From Massilia sp. 9096 (lineage in GTDB: Bacteria > Pseudomonadota > Gammaproteobacteria > Burkholderiales > Burkholderiaceae_D): a stretch of DNA of 64,000 nucleotides. The stretch spans positions 930,001-994,000 of the forward strand of contig NZ_JQNN01000001.1 of NCBI RefSeq assembly GCF_000745265.1, written 5' to 3'. This document shows positions 56,674 through 64,000 of this stretch, in pieces; within the stretch, counting starts at the first letter, position 1; each line of letters opens with the position of its first letter. Below the pieces are notes generated by a model that did no database searches, was not told where the DNA came from, and saw only the letters and a program-made list of their open reading frames with translations. A program made the position numbers and the translations under genes.

Positions 56674-57771
56674 TCAGGCCGCCTTTCGGCGCCGCGCCGG
56701 CGCTTTCTCGGTGGCGGCGGACTTGGCGGCAGCGGTCGTTTTCCTGGCTGCCGTCGCCTTCTTGGCGGCGGCGGGGGTCTTCTTGGCCGCGCTGGCGCCC
56801 GTGCGCTTGGCGGCGCTGGCCGTCTTGGCATGGACCGGCGCACGTGCAGCCGTGCTCTTGCGCGCGCGCGGCGGCGGGGCGTCGCCGCTGTCCTCGTCGT
56901 CGTCGTCGGAAGGCTTCCTCGACTTGCGCGGCGGCGGATCGTCGTCGTCGTCGTCGTCCGCGGCGGGTTTGGCCGGCTTCTTGCCCAGGCTGGCCTGCAG
57001 CAGCGCGACCAGGTCGATCACGTTGGACTTGGCCGGCTTGTCCTGCTCCGGCTCCGGCTCGGTCAGGGTCTTGGTCTGGTTGGCCTCGATCTTCTTCTTG
57101 ATCAGGGCCATGACGTCTTCGCGGTAGGTGTCGTGGTACTGCTGCGGCTTCCACTTCTCGCTCATGCCCTCGACCAGGGCCTTGGCCATCTGCAGTTCCT
57201 TTTCGGTGACCTGGGCCGCCTTCGACTCTTCATCGGGGATCTTCAGCTCGTCGGTCGGGCGGATCTCGTCCGGATAGCGCAGCGTGTTGAGCACGATGGT
57301 GTCGCCGACGCAGACCAGCGCCGCCAAGTGCTGCTTGACGCGGATGACGACGTTGGCGATGCCGATCTTGCCGACCTCGCGCAGGGTCTCGCGCAGCAGC
57401 GCATAGACCTTGTCGCCGCCCTTGCCGGGGGCGAGGTAGTAGGGCTGCTCGTAATAGATCAGCGGGACCTGCTCGGCGTTGACAAAAGCGAGGATGTCGA
57501 TGGTCTGCGTGGCTTCCGGGTTGGCGCGGCGCAGGTCCTCGTCGGTCAGTACCACGTACTCGCCCGAGGCGTATTCGTAGCCCTTGACGATGTCGTCCCA
57601 CGACACTTCCTTGCCGGTGCTCTTGTTGTAGCGCTTGAAGCCGATCGGCGAGAAGTCGCGCCGGTCGAGCATGTTCAGGTCGAGCCCGTTGTCGCTGACC
57701 GCCGGGTACATCTCGACCGGGATGTGGACCAGCCCGAAGCTGATCGCACCTTTCCACATACTCCTCGCCAT
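56674..57771 (-). CDS. ku: Non-homologous end joining protein Ku
   Basis: A 365-residue bacterial Ku. The core (about 1-260) has MARSMWKGAISFGLVHIPVE, SWDDIVKGYEYASGEYVVLT and PQQYHDTYREDVMALIKKKI. The C-terminal 105 residues are unusual: a run of seven Asp near residue 270, a second acidic block (DDDDED) and a long Ala/Lys/Arg tail (AAKKTPAAAKKATAARKTTA) like histone H1. Basic tails of Ku are known to help DNA binding and threading; an acidic run before the tail could mask it. GGAGACGATC precedes ATG 57771. Co-transcribed with the SDR upstream (16 bp) and the small membrane protein downstream. Confidence 0.97.
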   Translation of the reverse strand: MARSMWKGAISFGLVHIPVEMYPAVSDNGLDLNMLDRRDFSPIGFKRYNKSTGKEVSWDDIVKGYEYASGEYVVLTDEDLRRANPEATQTIDILAFVNAEQVPLIYYEQPYYLAPGKGGDKVYALLRETLREVGKIGIANVVIRVKQHLAALVCVGDTIVLNTLRYPDEIRPTDELKIPDEESKAAQVTEKELQMAKALVEGMSEKWKPQQYHDTYREDVMALIKKKIEANQTKTLTEPEPEQDKPAKSNVIDLVALLQASLGKKPAKPAADDDDDDDPPPRKSRKPSDDDDEDSGDAPPPRARKSTAARAPVHAKTASAAKRTGASAAKKTPAAAKKATAARKTTAAAKSAATEKAPARRRKAA

Positions 57772-57787
57772 GATCGTCTCCTTTCGC

Positions 57788-58762
57788 TTATTCGCCGACC
57801 GAACCCGTAATCGGCAGCACGACCCCGGTCACGTAGCCCGAGCACACGCTCGAGGCCAGGTAGACGTAGGCCGGCGACAGCTCTTCCGGCTGGGCCGGAC
57901 GGCCGAAGGTGGTAGCCTGGCCGAACTTGGTGATCTCCTCGGGCGACTGGTCGGCCGGGTTGAGCGGGGTCCAGACCGGGCCCGGGGCCACGGCGTTGAC
58001 GCGGATGCCCTTGTCCAGCAGGTTGGCCGCCAGCGACATCGTGAAGGCGTGGATCGCGCCCTTGGTGGTCGAGTAGTCGAGCAGCTTCTTGGAGCCCTTC
58101 AGGCCGGTGACCGAGCCGGTGTTGACGATGGCGGCGCCGCGCTTCATGTAGGGCAGGCAGGCCTTGGCCATGTGGAAGTAGCCGTAGATATTGGTCTTCA
58201 TCGTCATGTCGAAGCGGTCTTCGGTCAGGTCGAGCAGCGTTTCGGCGTGTTCCTGGAAGGCCGCGTTGTTGACCAGCACGTCGAGACGCCCGAACTTGGC
58301 CACGACCTGGTCGACCGCCTGCTGGCAGAACTCCATGTCGCGCACGTCGCCGGCGATGGTCACGCAGCGCGTGCCCTCGGCTTCGCAGTAGCGCTGGGTC
58401 TCGGCCGCGTCCTCGTGCTCGTTCAGGTAGAGGATCGCGACGTCGGCGCCTTCGCGCGCGAACAGGATCGCGACCGAGCGGCCGATGCCGGAGTCGCCGC
58501 CGGTGATGATCGCGGTCTGGCCGGCCAGCTTGCCGCTGCCTTTATAGCCCTCGGCCATGAACTTCGGCTTGAGCTCCATCTGCGCTTCCAGGCCGGGCTT
58601 GGCCAGGTGCTGGGCGGGGAAGTCGCCGGAAGGCTGGTTGACGCCGGTCTGGGCCGCGCCCGAGCTGCTGCCGGAATCGCCTTTCTGCATGCTGCCGTCG
58701 AGCTGGTCCTGACGGTTCTGGATGCCTTTCTGCTGGTTTGCGGTATCGTCCTGAATTGCCAT
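57788..58762 (-). CDS. SDR oxidoreductase with Gln/Ser-rich N-terminal extension
   Basis: A 324-residue short-chain dehydrogenase of the YghA/YhdF type. The cofactor motif is IITGGDSGIGRSVA, NNAA follows, and the active site has NTGSVTGLKGSKKLLDYSTT with Ser, Tyr and Lys. About 75 residues precede the core, with a Gln/Ser/Gly-rich part (QKGIQNRQDQLDGSMQKGDS) and FPAQHLAKPGLEAQME, which is common in this stress-related group. GGAGGACAAC precedes the ATG. It is the first gene of the operon with ku. Substrate unknown. Confidence 0.93.
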   Translation of the reverse strand: MAIQDDTANQQKGIQNRQDQLDGSMQKGDSGSSSGAAQTGVNQPSGDFPAQHLAKPGLEAQMELKPKFMAEGYKGSGKLAGQTAIITGGDSGIGRSVAILFAREGADVAILYLNEHEDAAETQRYCEAEGTRCVTIAGDVRDMEFCQQAVDQVVAKFGRLDVLVNNAAFQEHAETLLDLTEDRFDMTMKTNIYGYFHMAKACLPYMKRGAAIVNTGSVTGLKGSKKLLDYSTTKGAIHAFTMSLAANLLDKGIRVNAVAPGPVWTPLNPADQSPEEITKFGQATTFGRPAQPEELSPAYVYLASSVCSGYVTGVVLPITGSVGE

Positions 58763-58909
58763 GTTGTCCTCCGTATCTTTGATCAGGCCAGTATTCCCGG
58801 CAGACGGCGCAGCCAACCGTGCGCTTCCACACACATGAAGCCATTTGCGCACGCCGCGCGAGCGATATGGCAAAATTGTTATGTAGTTAGGCAACTCAGG
58901 AGCGAAAAG

Positions 58910-60418
58910 ATGCGGCAGCAGGGCAGGGAAGGCAGGACGAGTACCGGGGTCTATCTGAGCCCGATGGCGCAGCGCCGCGCCGAATTCGAGGACATCTGCG
59001 GAATGCTGTTCGCCCGGCTCGAGCTGGCCGACGGCATCGACGCCGCTGCCGACCTGGTGAAGGCCGCCCAGCCCGACCTGCTGGTGCTGGACCTGGACCG
59101 CTTCGCGCCCGGCATCGACCTGGAGGCGATGGCCGCGCTGGTGGCGCTGCGCGCCGGCGCCCTGACCTTGTTGCTGTGCCCGTTCGGCAGCGCCGGCTGG
59201 ATCCCGGCGCTGATGGCGGCCGGCATCGGCGCCAACATGGGCGCCAATCCGGACGCCGATCCGGACGCCCACGGCGTCCATTATGCGATCACGCCGGCGC
59301 CGCCCGAGCGCCTGCGCGTGCTGGTGGAGGCCCAGCTGGATGCGCCCGCCGGGCCAGCGGACGCCGGCTTGGCGGGCGCGCGCAGCCTGCTGGCCTTGCG
59401 CGCACGCGTGCAGGCGACGCTGCGCGAAGCGGACGATCCGACGCGCCTGGCCGAAGCCTTGTGCGAGGCGCTGGGCAGCTGGCCCGGCGTGGTGCACGCC
59501 GCCGTGCTGCGGCGCCAGTCTGATGGCGACCTGCAGATCGAGGCGCAGCTCGGCGCGCCCGGACTGGCCTTGGGCGGCCTGCTTCAGCGCACAGAGCGCC
59601 TGTTGCAGGCGCCGCTGCGCCATGCGTTTCCCGGCCTGCTGGCGGCCGCCGGCGGCGAACTGGTGCTGCTGGACGACCCCAGCCAGGCCGGCGAGCCGGA
59701 CATGGCGGTATTCCTGCGCGAGCACGGGGTGGCGCTGGCGGCCGGCTTGCCGATCCCGGCCGACGGACCGGGCGCGCCACGCGGCGCGCTGTCGCTGCTG
59801 ATGGACAGCGCCCGCGCCTGGTCGCGCGACGAGTGGGACACGCTGCTCGACATCGCACGGCTGGCCGCCGCCGGCTTTCGCATGGCCGAGCTGCATCAGG
59901 AAAACGAGACGCTGCTGGCACGCCTGACGCATGTGTCAACGGTCGATGCGCTGACCGGGGTGGCCAACCGCCGCCACGGCGAGGAGCTGCTGGAAAAGGA
60001 GATCCGGCGCGCGCGCCGCTACCGCGTGCCGCTGGCGCTGCTCGCCTTCGACATCGACCGTTTCAAGGCAATCAACGACAACTACGGCCACCCGGTCGGC
60101 GACGTCGTGCTGCGCGCGGTGGCCGAGGTGACCCGCGCCGTATTGCGCACCAGCGACGTGCTGGTGCGCTCGGGCGGCCAGGAATTCCAGATCCTGGCGC
60201 CGCACACCAGCGCGATCGACGGCCTGAAGGTGGCCGAGAAGATCCGCCATGCGATCGCCCAGGCCGTCATTCCGGGCGTCGACCACGTCACCGTCAGCCT
60301 CGGCGTGGCCCAGCTGGGCGAGCAGGAGAGCGCCGATTCGCTGGCCCAGCGGGTCGATGCCGCGATGAGAAGAGCCAAGCGCGCGGGAAGAAATTGTGTC
60401 GAATTGGCCATGCAATGA
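58910..60418 (+). CDS. GGDEF-domain protein with altered signature GGQEF
   Basis: A 502-residue soluble protein. The first 160 residues look like a degenerate receiver (LVKAAQPDLLVLDLDRFAPG), and 165-325 like a GAF domain (LAAGLPIPADGPGAPRGALS). The GGDEF domain (about 340-500) has STVDALTGVANRRHGEELL and LAFDIDRFKAINDNYGHPVG, but the active loop reads RSGGQEFQIL: the third residue, a metal-binding Asp/Glu, is Gln. Cyclase activity is therefore doubtful; it may bind GTP or c-di-GMP as an effector. There is no RxxD inhibitory site in the usual place (RTSDVLVRSGGQEF does have R-x-x-D, so inhibition-site binding is possible). AGGAG lies 8 nt before ATG 58910. Confidence 0.88.
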   Translation: MRQQGREGRTSTGVYLSPMAQRRAEFEDICGMLFARLELADGIDAAADLVKAAQPDLLVLDLDRFAPGIDLEAMAALVALRAGALTLLLCPFGSAGWIPALMAAGIGANMGANPDADPDAHGVHYAITPAPPERLRVLVEAQLDAPAGPADAGLAGARSLLALRARVQATLREADDPTRLAEALCEALGSWPGVVHAAVLRRQSDGDLQIEAQLGAPGLALGGLLQRTERLLQAPLRHAFPGLLAAAGGELVLLDDPSQAGEPDMAVFLREHGVALAAGLPIPADGPGAPRGALSLLMDSARAWSRDEWDTLLDIARLAAAGFRMAELHQENETLLARLTHVSTVDALTGVANRRHGEELLEKEIRRARRYRVPLALLAFDIDRFKAINDNYGHPVGDVVLRAVAEVTRAVLRTSDVLVRSGGQEFQILAPHTSAIDGLKVAEKIRHAIAQAVIPGVDHVTVSLGVAQLGEQESADSLAQRVDAAMRRAKRAGRNCVELAMQ

Positions 60419-60573
60419 AATGTCGGCACCGCCGCGTCTTGATTTCCATGCGGCGCACCCTATCTGTCCATCATGGTCCAGGCCACGGCGACGCAACGGC
60501 AAACGAATCGTGATTGCCAGCAAAAGCCAGCTGTGGCAGGATGGACCTGACGATCATTTTTGAAGGTGTCACC

Positions 60574-60786
60574 ATGTCCCGCTTCGGTACGATCATTCTT
60601 GCTGTTCTTTCCATCGTCTTGTTCGTCGCCGGCCTGCCAGCCGCGTCCGTGATCGCCCTGGCCTTCGCCATCGGCGTCGAACTGCTTGCGCTCAAGCGCG
60701 CCATGGACGAACAGCGCGCCGCCCAGGCCCTGCGTCCGGTGCGCATCACGCGCACGGTGCGCCAGCCGCGCCGCAACCGCTACTGA
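60574..60786 (+). CDS. Small membrane protein of unknown function
   Basis: A 70-residue protein with two hydrophobic stretches (TIILAVLSIVLFVAGLPAAS and VIALAFAIGVELLALKRAM) and a basic tail (RITRTVRQPRRNRY). GAAGGTG precedes the ATG. I know no function. It stands alone between the GGDEF gene and the urease operon. Confidence 0.6.
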   Translation: MSRFGTIILAVLSIVLFVAGLPAASVIALAFAIGVELLALKRAMDEQRAAQALRPVRITRTVRQPRRNRY

Positions 60787-61108
60787 TCCGCCGCCGCTCG
60801 CGTCATCGATCGAGCGGCCACGGCCCGCCGGCCTGCCCGCGCCCGCGGGTGAATCCGGCGCCGCCGTTTTTTATTGTCGCCCCGCGATCTCGATCGCAGG
60901 CGGCATGCGCGCCGCCCGGCGTGTCTTTCCGCGTCGCTTCCGCTGTTTTCCGCTTTTCCGCCGCTTTTTCTTCGGTGTGATACTGAACACGTTTTTGCTG
61001 CACCAATGTCGTGCGCGCCGTCGCCGCACGTGCCGCTACGGTGCGCACGCATCGGCCGTATCGACCGCATCCGCCGATCCGCATAGCGGGTGAGCCTGCG
61101 ATGACGGG
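60787..61108. other. Intergenic region upstream of ureD
   Basis: A 322-bp region that should carry the urease promoter. Around 60974-61015 it is AT-richer (ATACTGAACACGTTTTTGCT). I looked for a sigma-54 site (GG-N10-GC), typical of nitrogen-regulated urease operons, and found none convincing. No gene is evident. Confidence 0.5.
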
Positions 61109-62002
61109 ATGCAAACGCTCTGGCATGCATCCTGCTATATCGATGGTATGCCCGATTGCACCCATCTCGACCGTATCGACGTCCCGCCAGGCTGGCAAGC
61201 CAGCCTGGCGCTCGGCTTCGCGCGCGACGGCGAAACCACGCGCCTGGTGCGGCGCGAACACCGCGGCCCGCTGCGCGTGCAAAAGGCGCTGTATCCGGAG
61301 GGGCCGCGCGCCTGCCACGTGATACTGGTGCACCCGCCCGGCGGCGTGGTCGGCGGCGACGGGTTGCGCATCGAGCTCGAACAGGGCCCTGGCGCCCAGG
61401 TGCTGGCGACCACGCCGGGCGCGGCCAAGTGGTACCGCGCGAATGGCCGCGGCTCCGGCCAGCAGGTGCTGCTGCAGGTCGGCGCCGGCGCCGCACTCGA
61501 GTGGCTGCCGCAGGAAACCATCTTCTACGAGGGCGCCGACGTACGTCTCGAGCACGAGGTCGAGCTGGGCGAGGGCGCCTGTTACCTCGGCATGGAAATC
61601 CTGTGCTTCGGCCGCCGCGCCGCCGGCGAGCGCTTCGCGCGCGGGCGCGTACGCCAGCGCACGCGCATCCGCGCGGCCGGGCGCACGATCTGGTGGGAGC
61701 AGGGCGTGCTGCACGGCGGCGCACCCGGCGAGGGCGCGCTCCACAGTCCGCTCGGCCTGGGCGGCCATCCGGTGTGCGCGACGCTGCTGGCGGTCGGCCG
61801 CCCGGCGAGCGCCGCCTTGCTGGCCGAGCTGCGCGCGCTCGATCCCGGCCTGGCGTTCAGCCAGGTCAAGAACGTGCTGGTCGCACGCTGGCTCGGCGAC
61901 GAGGCGGAAACCGCACGCGCCTGCCTGCTGCGCGCCTGGGCGCTGTTGCGGCCGCACCTGGTCGGCATGCGGGCGGTCGTGCCGCGCATCTGGCATACCT
62001 GA
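61109..62002 (+). CDS. ureD: Urease accessory protein UreD
   Basis: A UreD protein of 284-297 residues. Family motifs are [67 protein letters not shown] and [13 protein letters not shown]. UreD with UreF and UreG forms the GTP-dependent complex that delivers nickel to urease. ATG 61109 or ATG 61148 ([11 protein letters not shown]) could be the start; no clear ribosome site decides, and the protein body begins near [12 protein letters not shown]. It is the first gene of the operon, 11 bp before ureA. Confidence 0.95.
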   Translation: MQTLWHASCYIDGMPDCTHLDRIDVPPGWQASLALGFARDGETTRLVRREHRGPLRVQKALYPEGPRACHVILVHPPGGVVGGDGLRIELEQGPGAQVLATTPGAAKWYRANGRGSGQQVLLQVGAGAALEWLPQETIFYEGADVRLEHEVELGEGACYLGMEILCFGRRAAGERFARGRVRQRTRIRAAGRTIWWEQGVLHGGAPGEGALHSPLGLGGHPVCATLLAVGRPASAALLAELRALDPGLAFSQVKNVLVARWLGDEAETARACLLRAWALLRPHLVGMRAVVPRIWHT

Positions 62003-62013
62003 TTGGAAAGCGC

Positions 62014-62316
62014 ATGGACCTGACACCCCGCGAAAAAGACAAGCTGCTGATCTTCACCGCCGCGCTGCTGGCCGAGCGCCGTCGCGCGCGCGGCCTGAAG
62101 CTTAACTATCCGGAAGCGGTCGCCCTGATTACCGCGGCGATCATGGAAGGCGCGCGCGACGGCCGCAGCGTCGCCGAACTGATGAGCGAAGGCACGCGCA
62201 TCCTGGCGCGCGCCGACGTCATGGACGGGGTGCCGGAAATGATCCCCGAAATCCAGGTCGAAGCCACGTTCCCGGACGGCAGCAAGCTGGTGACCGTCCA
62301 CGATCCGATTCCATGA
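62014..62316 (+). CDS. ureA: Urease subunit gamma UreA
   Basis: A 100-residue urease gamma subunit, the usual length. [40 protein letters not shown] and [20 protein letters not shown] match along the whole chain. GGAAAG lies 4-5 nt before the ATG. It forms the structural enzyme with UreB and UreC. Separated from ureB by an acetyltransferase gene. Confidence 0.98.
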   Translation: MDLTPREKDKLLIFTAALLAERRRARGLKLNYPEAVALITAAIMEGARDGRSVAELMSEGTRILARADVMDGVPEMIPEIQVEATFPDGSKLVTVHDPIP

Positions 62317-62383
62317 GCGACCCGCTGAGCGCCCACTAAGCGACCCGCTGAGAGCCTACTAAGCGACCCACTGAGCGATTCCC
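62317..62383 (+). repeat. Three 23-bp tandem repeats between ureA and the GNAT gene
   Basis: Units start at 62317, 62340 and 62363: GCGACCCGCTGAGCGCCCAC-TAA, GCGACCCGCTGAGAGCCTAC-TAA and a partial GCGACCCACTGAGCGATTC. Each carries TGA and TAA. They lie immediately after the ureA stop. Confidence 0.85.
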
Positions 62384-62402
62384 ATCACGCTGGAGGTTAA
62401 TG

Positions 62403-62942
62403 ATGAAGATCTGCGCACTCGATGCATCCACCCTAGACGAAGTCCGCCCCGACCTGGTCGAGCTGCTGCTGGACGCGGTCGCCGATGGCGGCCCGCTCGG
62501 CGTCGACGCCGCGATCGACCGGCTGGCCGCGCGACGCTATTGGGACGAGGTCGGCGCGGCGATCGCCGGCGGCACGCGCCTGCTGCTGGCGGCCAGCCAC
62601 GAGGGCAAGCTGCTCGGCAGCGTGCAGCTCGACCTGAGCCAGCAGCCGAACGGCCACCGTTTCGCCGAACTGCAGCAGCTGATGGTGCATCGCCATGCGC
62701 GCCGGCGCGGCCTGGGCGGCGTGTTGCTGCGCGCGGCCGAAGCCGAGGCCGGCCTGCTCGGACGCGGCCTGCTGTTCCTCGACCTCGAGGCCGGCTCGGG
62801 CGCCGAGCAGCTCTACCATGGCTACGGCTATACCTGCGTCGGCGCAGCGCCGGACAGCGTCTCCCCGGGCGCAGCCAGGCCCGCGATGGCGACGTACTAC
62901 AAGGCGCTGTTGCCCATGACGCCCCTGGCGGAGCTTGCATGA
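62403..62942 (+). CDS. GNAT family N-acetyltransferase inside the urease operon
   Basis: A 179-residue GNAT protein. The acetyl-CoA loop is visible in [20 protein letters not shown] (RRRGLG), after a beta strand ([20 protein letters not shown]); the C-terminal strand has [19 protein letters not shown] (62392-62396) is 6 nt before the ATG at 62403; an ATG three nt upstream is also possible. Its stop overlaps the ureB ATG, so it is a true operon member. Such an insertion occurs in other Oxalobacteraceae (from memory). It may acetylate a urease subunit, an accessory protein or a small amine; unproven. Confidence 0.9.
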   Translation: MKICALDASTLDEVRPDLVELLLDAVADGGPLGVDAAIDRLAARRYWDEVGAAIAGGTRLLLAASHEGKLLGSVQLDLSQQPNGHRFAELQQLMVHRHARRRGLGGVLLRAAEAEAGLLGRGLLFLDLEAGSGAEQLYHGYGYTCVGAAPDSVSPGAARPAMATYYKALLPMTPLAELA

Positions 62943-63274
62943 TCCCCGGCGAATACCTGCTCGAGGACGGCGAGATCGAACTCAACGCCGGCCGCCCGAC
63001 GCTGGTCGTGGCGGTGGCCAACGCCGGCGACCGACCGATCCAGGTCGGTTCGCACTTTCATTTCTACGAAGTCAACGACGCCCTGCAGTTCGAGCGCGAG
63101 GGGGCGCGCGGCATGCGCCTGAACATCGCCGCCGGCACCGCCGTGCGCTTCGAGCCGGGCCAGCGCCGCACGGTCGAACTGGTCGCGCTCGCGGGCGCGC
63201 GCGCGGTGCACGGCTTCCAGGGACGCGTGAACGGGCCGCTGGATAGGCCGCTGCCTGAACAGGGAGACGCATAA
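62939..63274 (+). CDS. ureB: Urease subunit beta UreB
   Basis: A 111-residue urease beta subunit: [60 protein letters not shown] and [13 protein letters not shown] are diagnostic. Its ATG overlaps the GNAT stop by 4 bp, and ureC starts directly after the stop. A few residues longer than the typical beta subunit. Confidence 0.98.
   Translation: MIPGEYLLEDGEIELNAGRPTLVVAVANAGDRPIQVGSHFHFYEVNDALQFEREGARGMRLNIAAGTAVRFEPGQRRTVELVALAGARAVHGFQGRVNGPLDRPLPEQGDA

Positions 63275-64000
<726 letters not shown>

Noticed and set aside
57635..58909. Plus-strand frame leading into the GGDEF gene
   Set aside because: The part before 58910 is antisense to the SDR gene; a ribosome site directly before ATG 58910 marks the true start.
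60960..61020. Possible sigma-54 promoter for the urease operon
   Set aside because: The GC element is suggested by TTTTTGCTG but the GG element is missing at the required distance.

Overview
The window is high-GC bacterial chromosome. Gene content and style (PEP-CTERM-like anchor, YfiR proteins, many PAS hybrid kinases, an ureA-GNAT-ureB urease order, paired M28 peptidases) point to a beta-proteobacterium of the Oxalobacteraceae, in the Massilia/Telluria/Duganella neighbourhood. This is inference from gene style; no rRNA is present. Almost all coding DNA shares one strong GC3 signature. The exception is about 30.4-33.0 kb, which is visibly poorer in GC and holds broken phage-type genes.

Layout. 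0-6.6 kb: end of a LysR regulator, a frameshifted luciferase-like oxidoreductase, an OsmC-pirin pair, a TetR regulator, a GAF-GGDEF-EAL protein and an SDR. 6.6-9.6 kb: an isolated tssF-tssG pair (type VI secretion baseplate). 9.6-20.1 kb: a copper island. A CueR-type promoter with the diagnostic 19-bp spacer drives a CopA ATPase whose reading frame runs into a complete copZ. On the other strand lie a Cys/His-rich CopL-like protein, a TolC-type lipoprotein with a Met/His tail, a Tat-exported multicopper oxidase and a multi-PAS hybrid kinase; a cation diffusion facilitator follows. 20.1-30.4 kb: a Pat-type acyl-CoA synthetase/acetyltransferase, RhlE helicase, a His-rich secreted protein, NDH-2, two kinases, a hemerythrin and a small unknown protein.

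30.4-33.0 kb: a decaying phage-type lysis cassette (frameshifted holin-like gene, M15 endopeptidase missing a conserved His, muramidase with a frameshift and a stop). 33.4-41.6 kb: a signalling block with a REC-GGDEF cyclase, a PAS/GAF hybrid kinase, a PAS-REC protein, and a YfiR-like protein translationally coupled to a hybrid kinase carrying a CHASE8-like sensor. 41.6-43.5 kb: a truncated GNAT gene, a tiny PEP-CTERM-like protein, and four identical tRNA-Arg(ACG) genes, each with its own promoter and terminator. 43.5-52.2 kb: a two-component kinase with beta-propeller sensor, a 2-hydroxyacid dehydrogenase, an Ala/Lys-rich secreted protein and two divergent M28 peptidases. 52.2-58.8 kb: LigD and Ku (bacterial NHEJ) flanking a GH5 lipoprotein, plus a small membrane protein and an SDR. 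58.9-64 kb: a degenerate GGDEF protein, a small membrane protein and the start of a urease operon (ureD, ureA, GNAT, ureB, ureC), cut by the window end.

The most unusual items are the YfiR/CHASE8 histidine kinase pair (YfiR normally gates a diguanylate cyclase), the in-frame copA-copZ arrangement with an internal ribosome binding site, the orphan tssFG pair ending inside a copper promoter, and the eroded lysis cassette.
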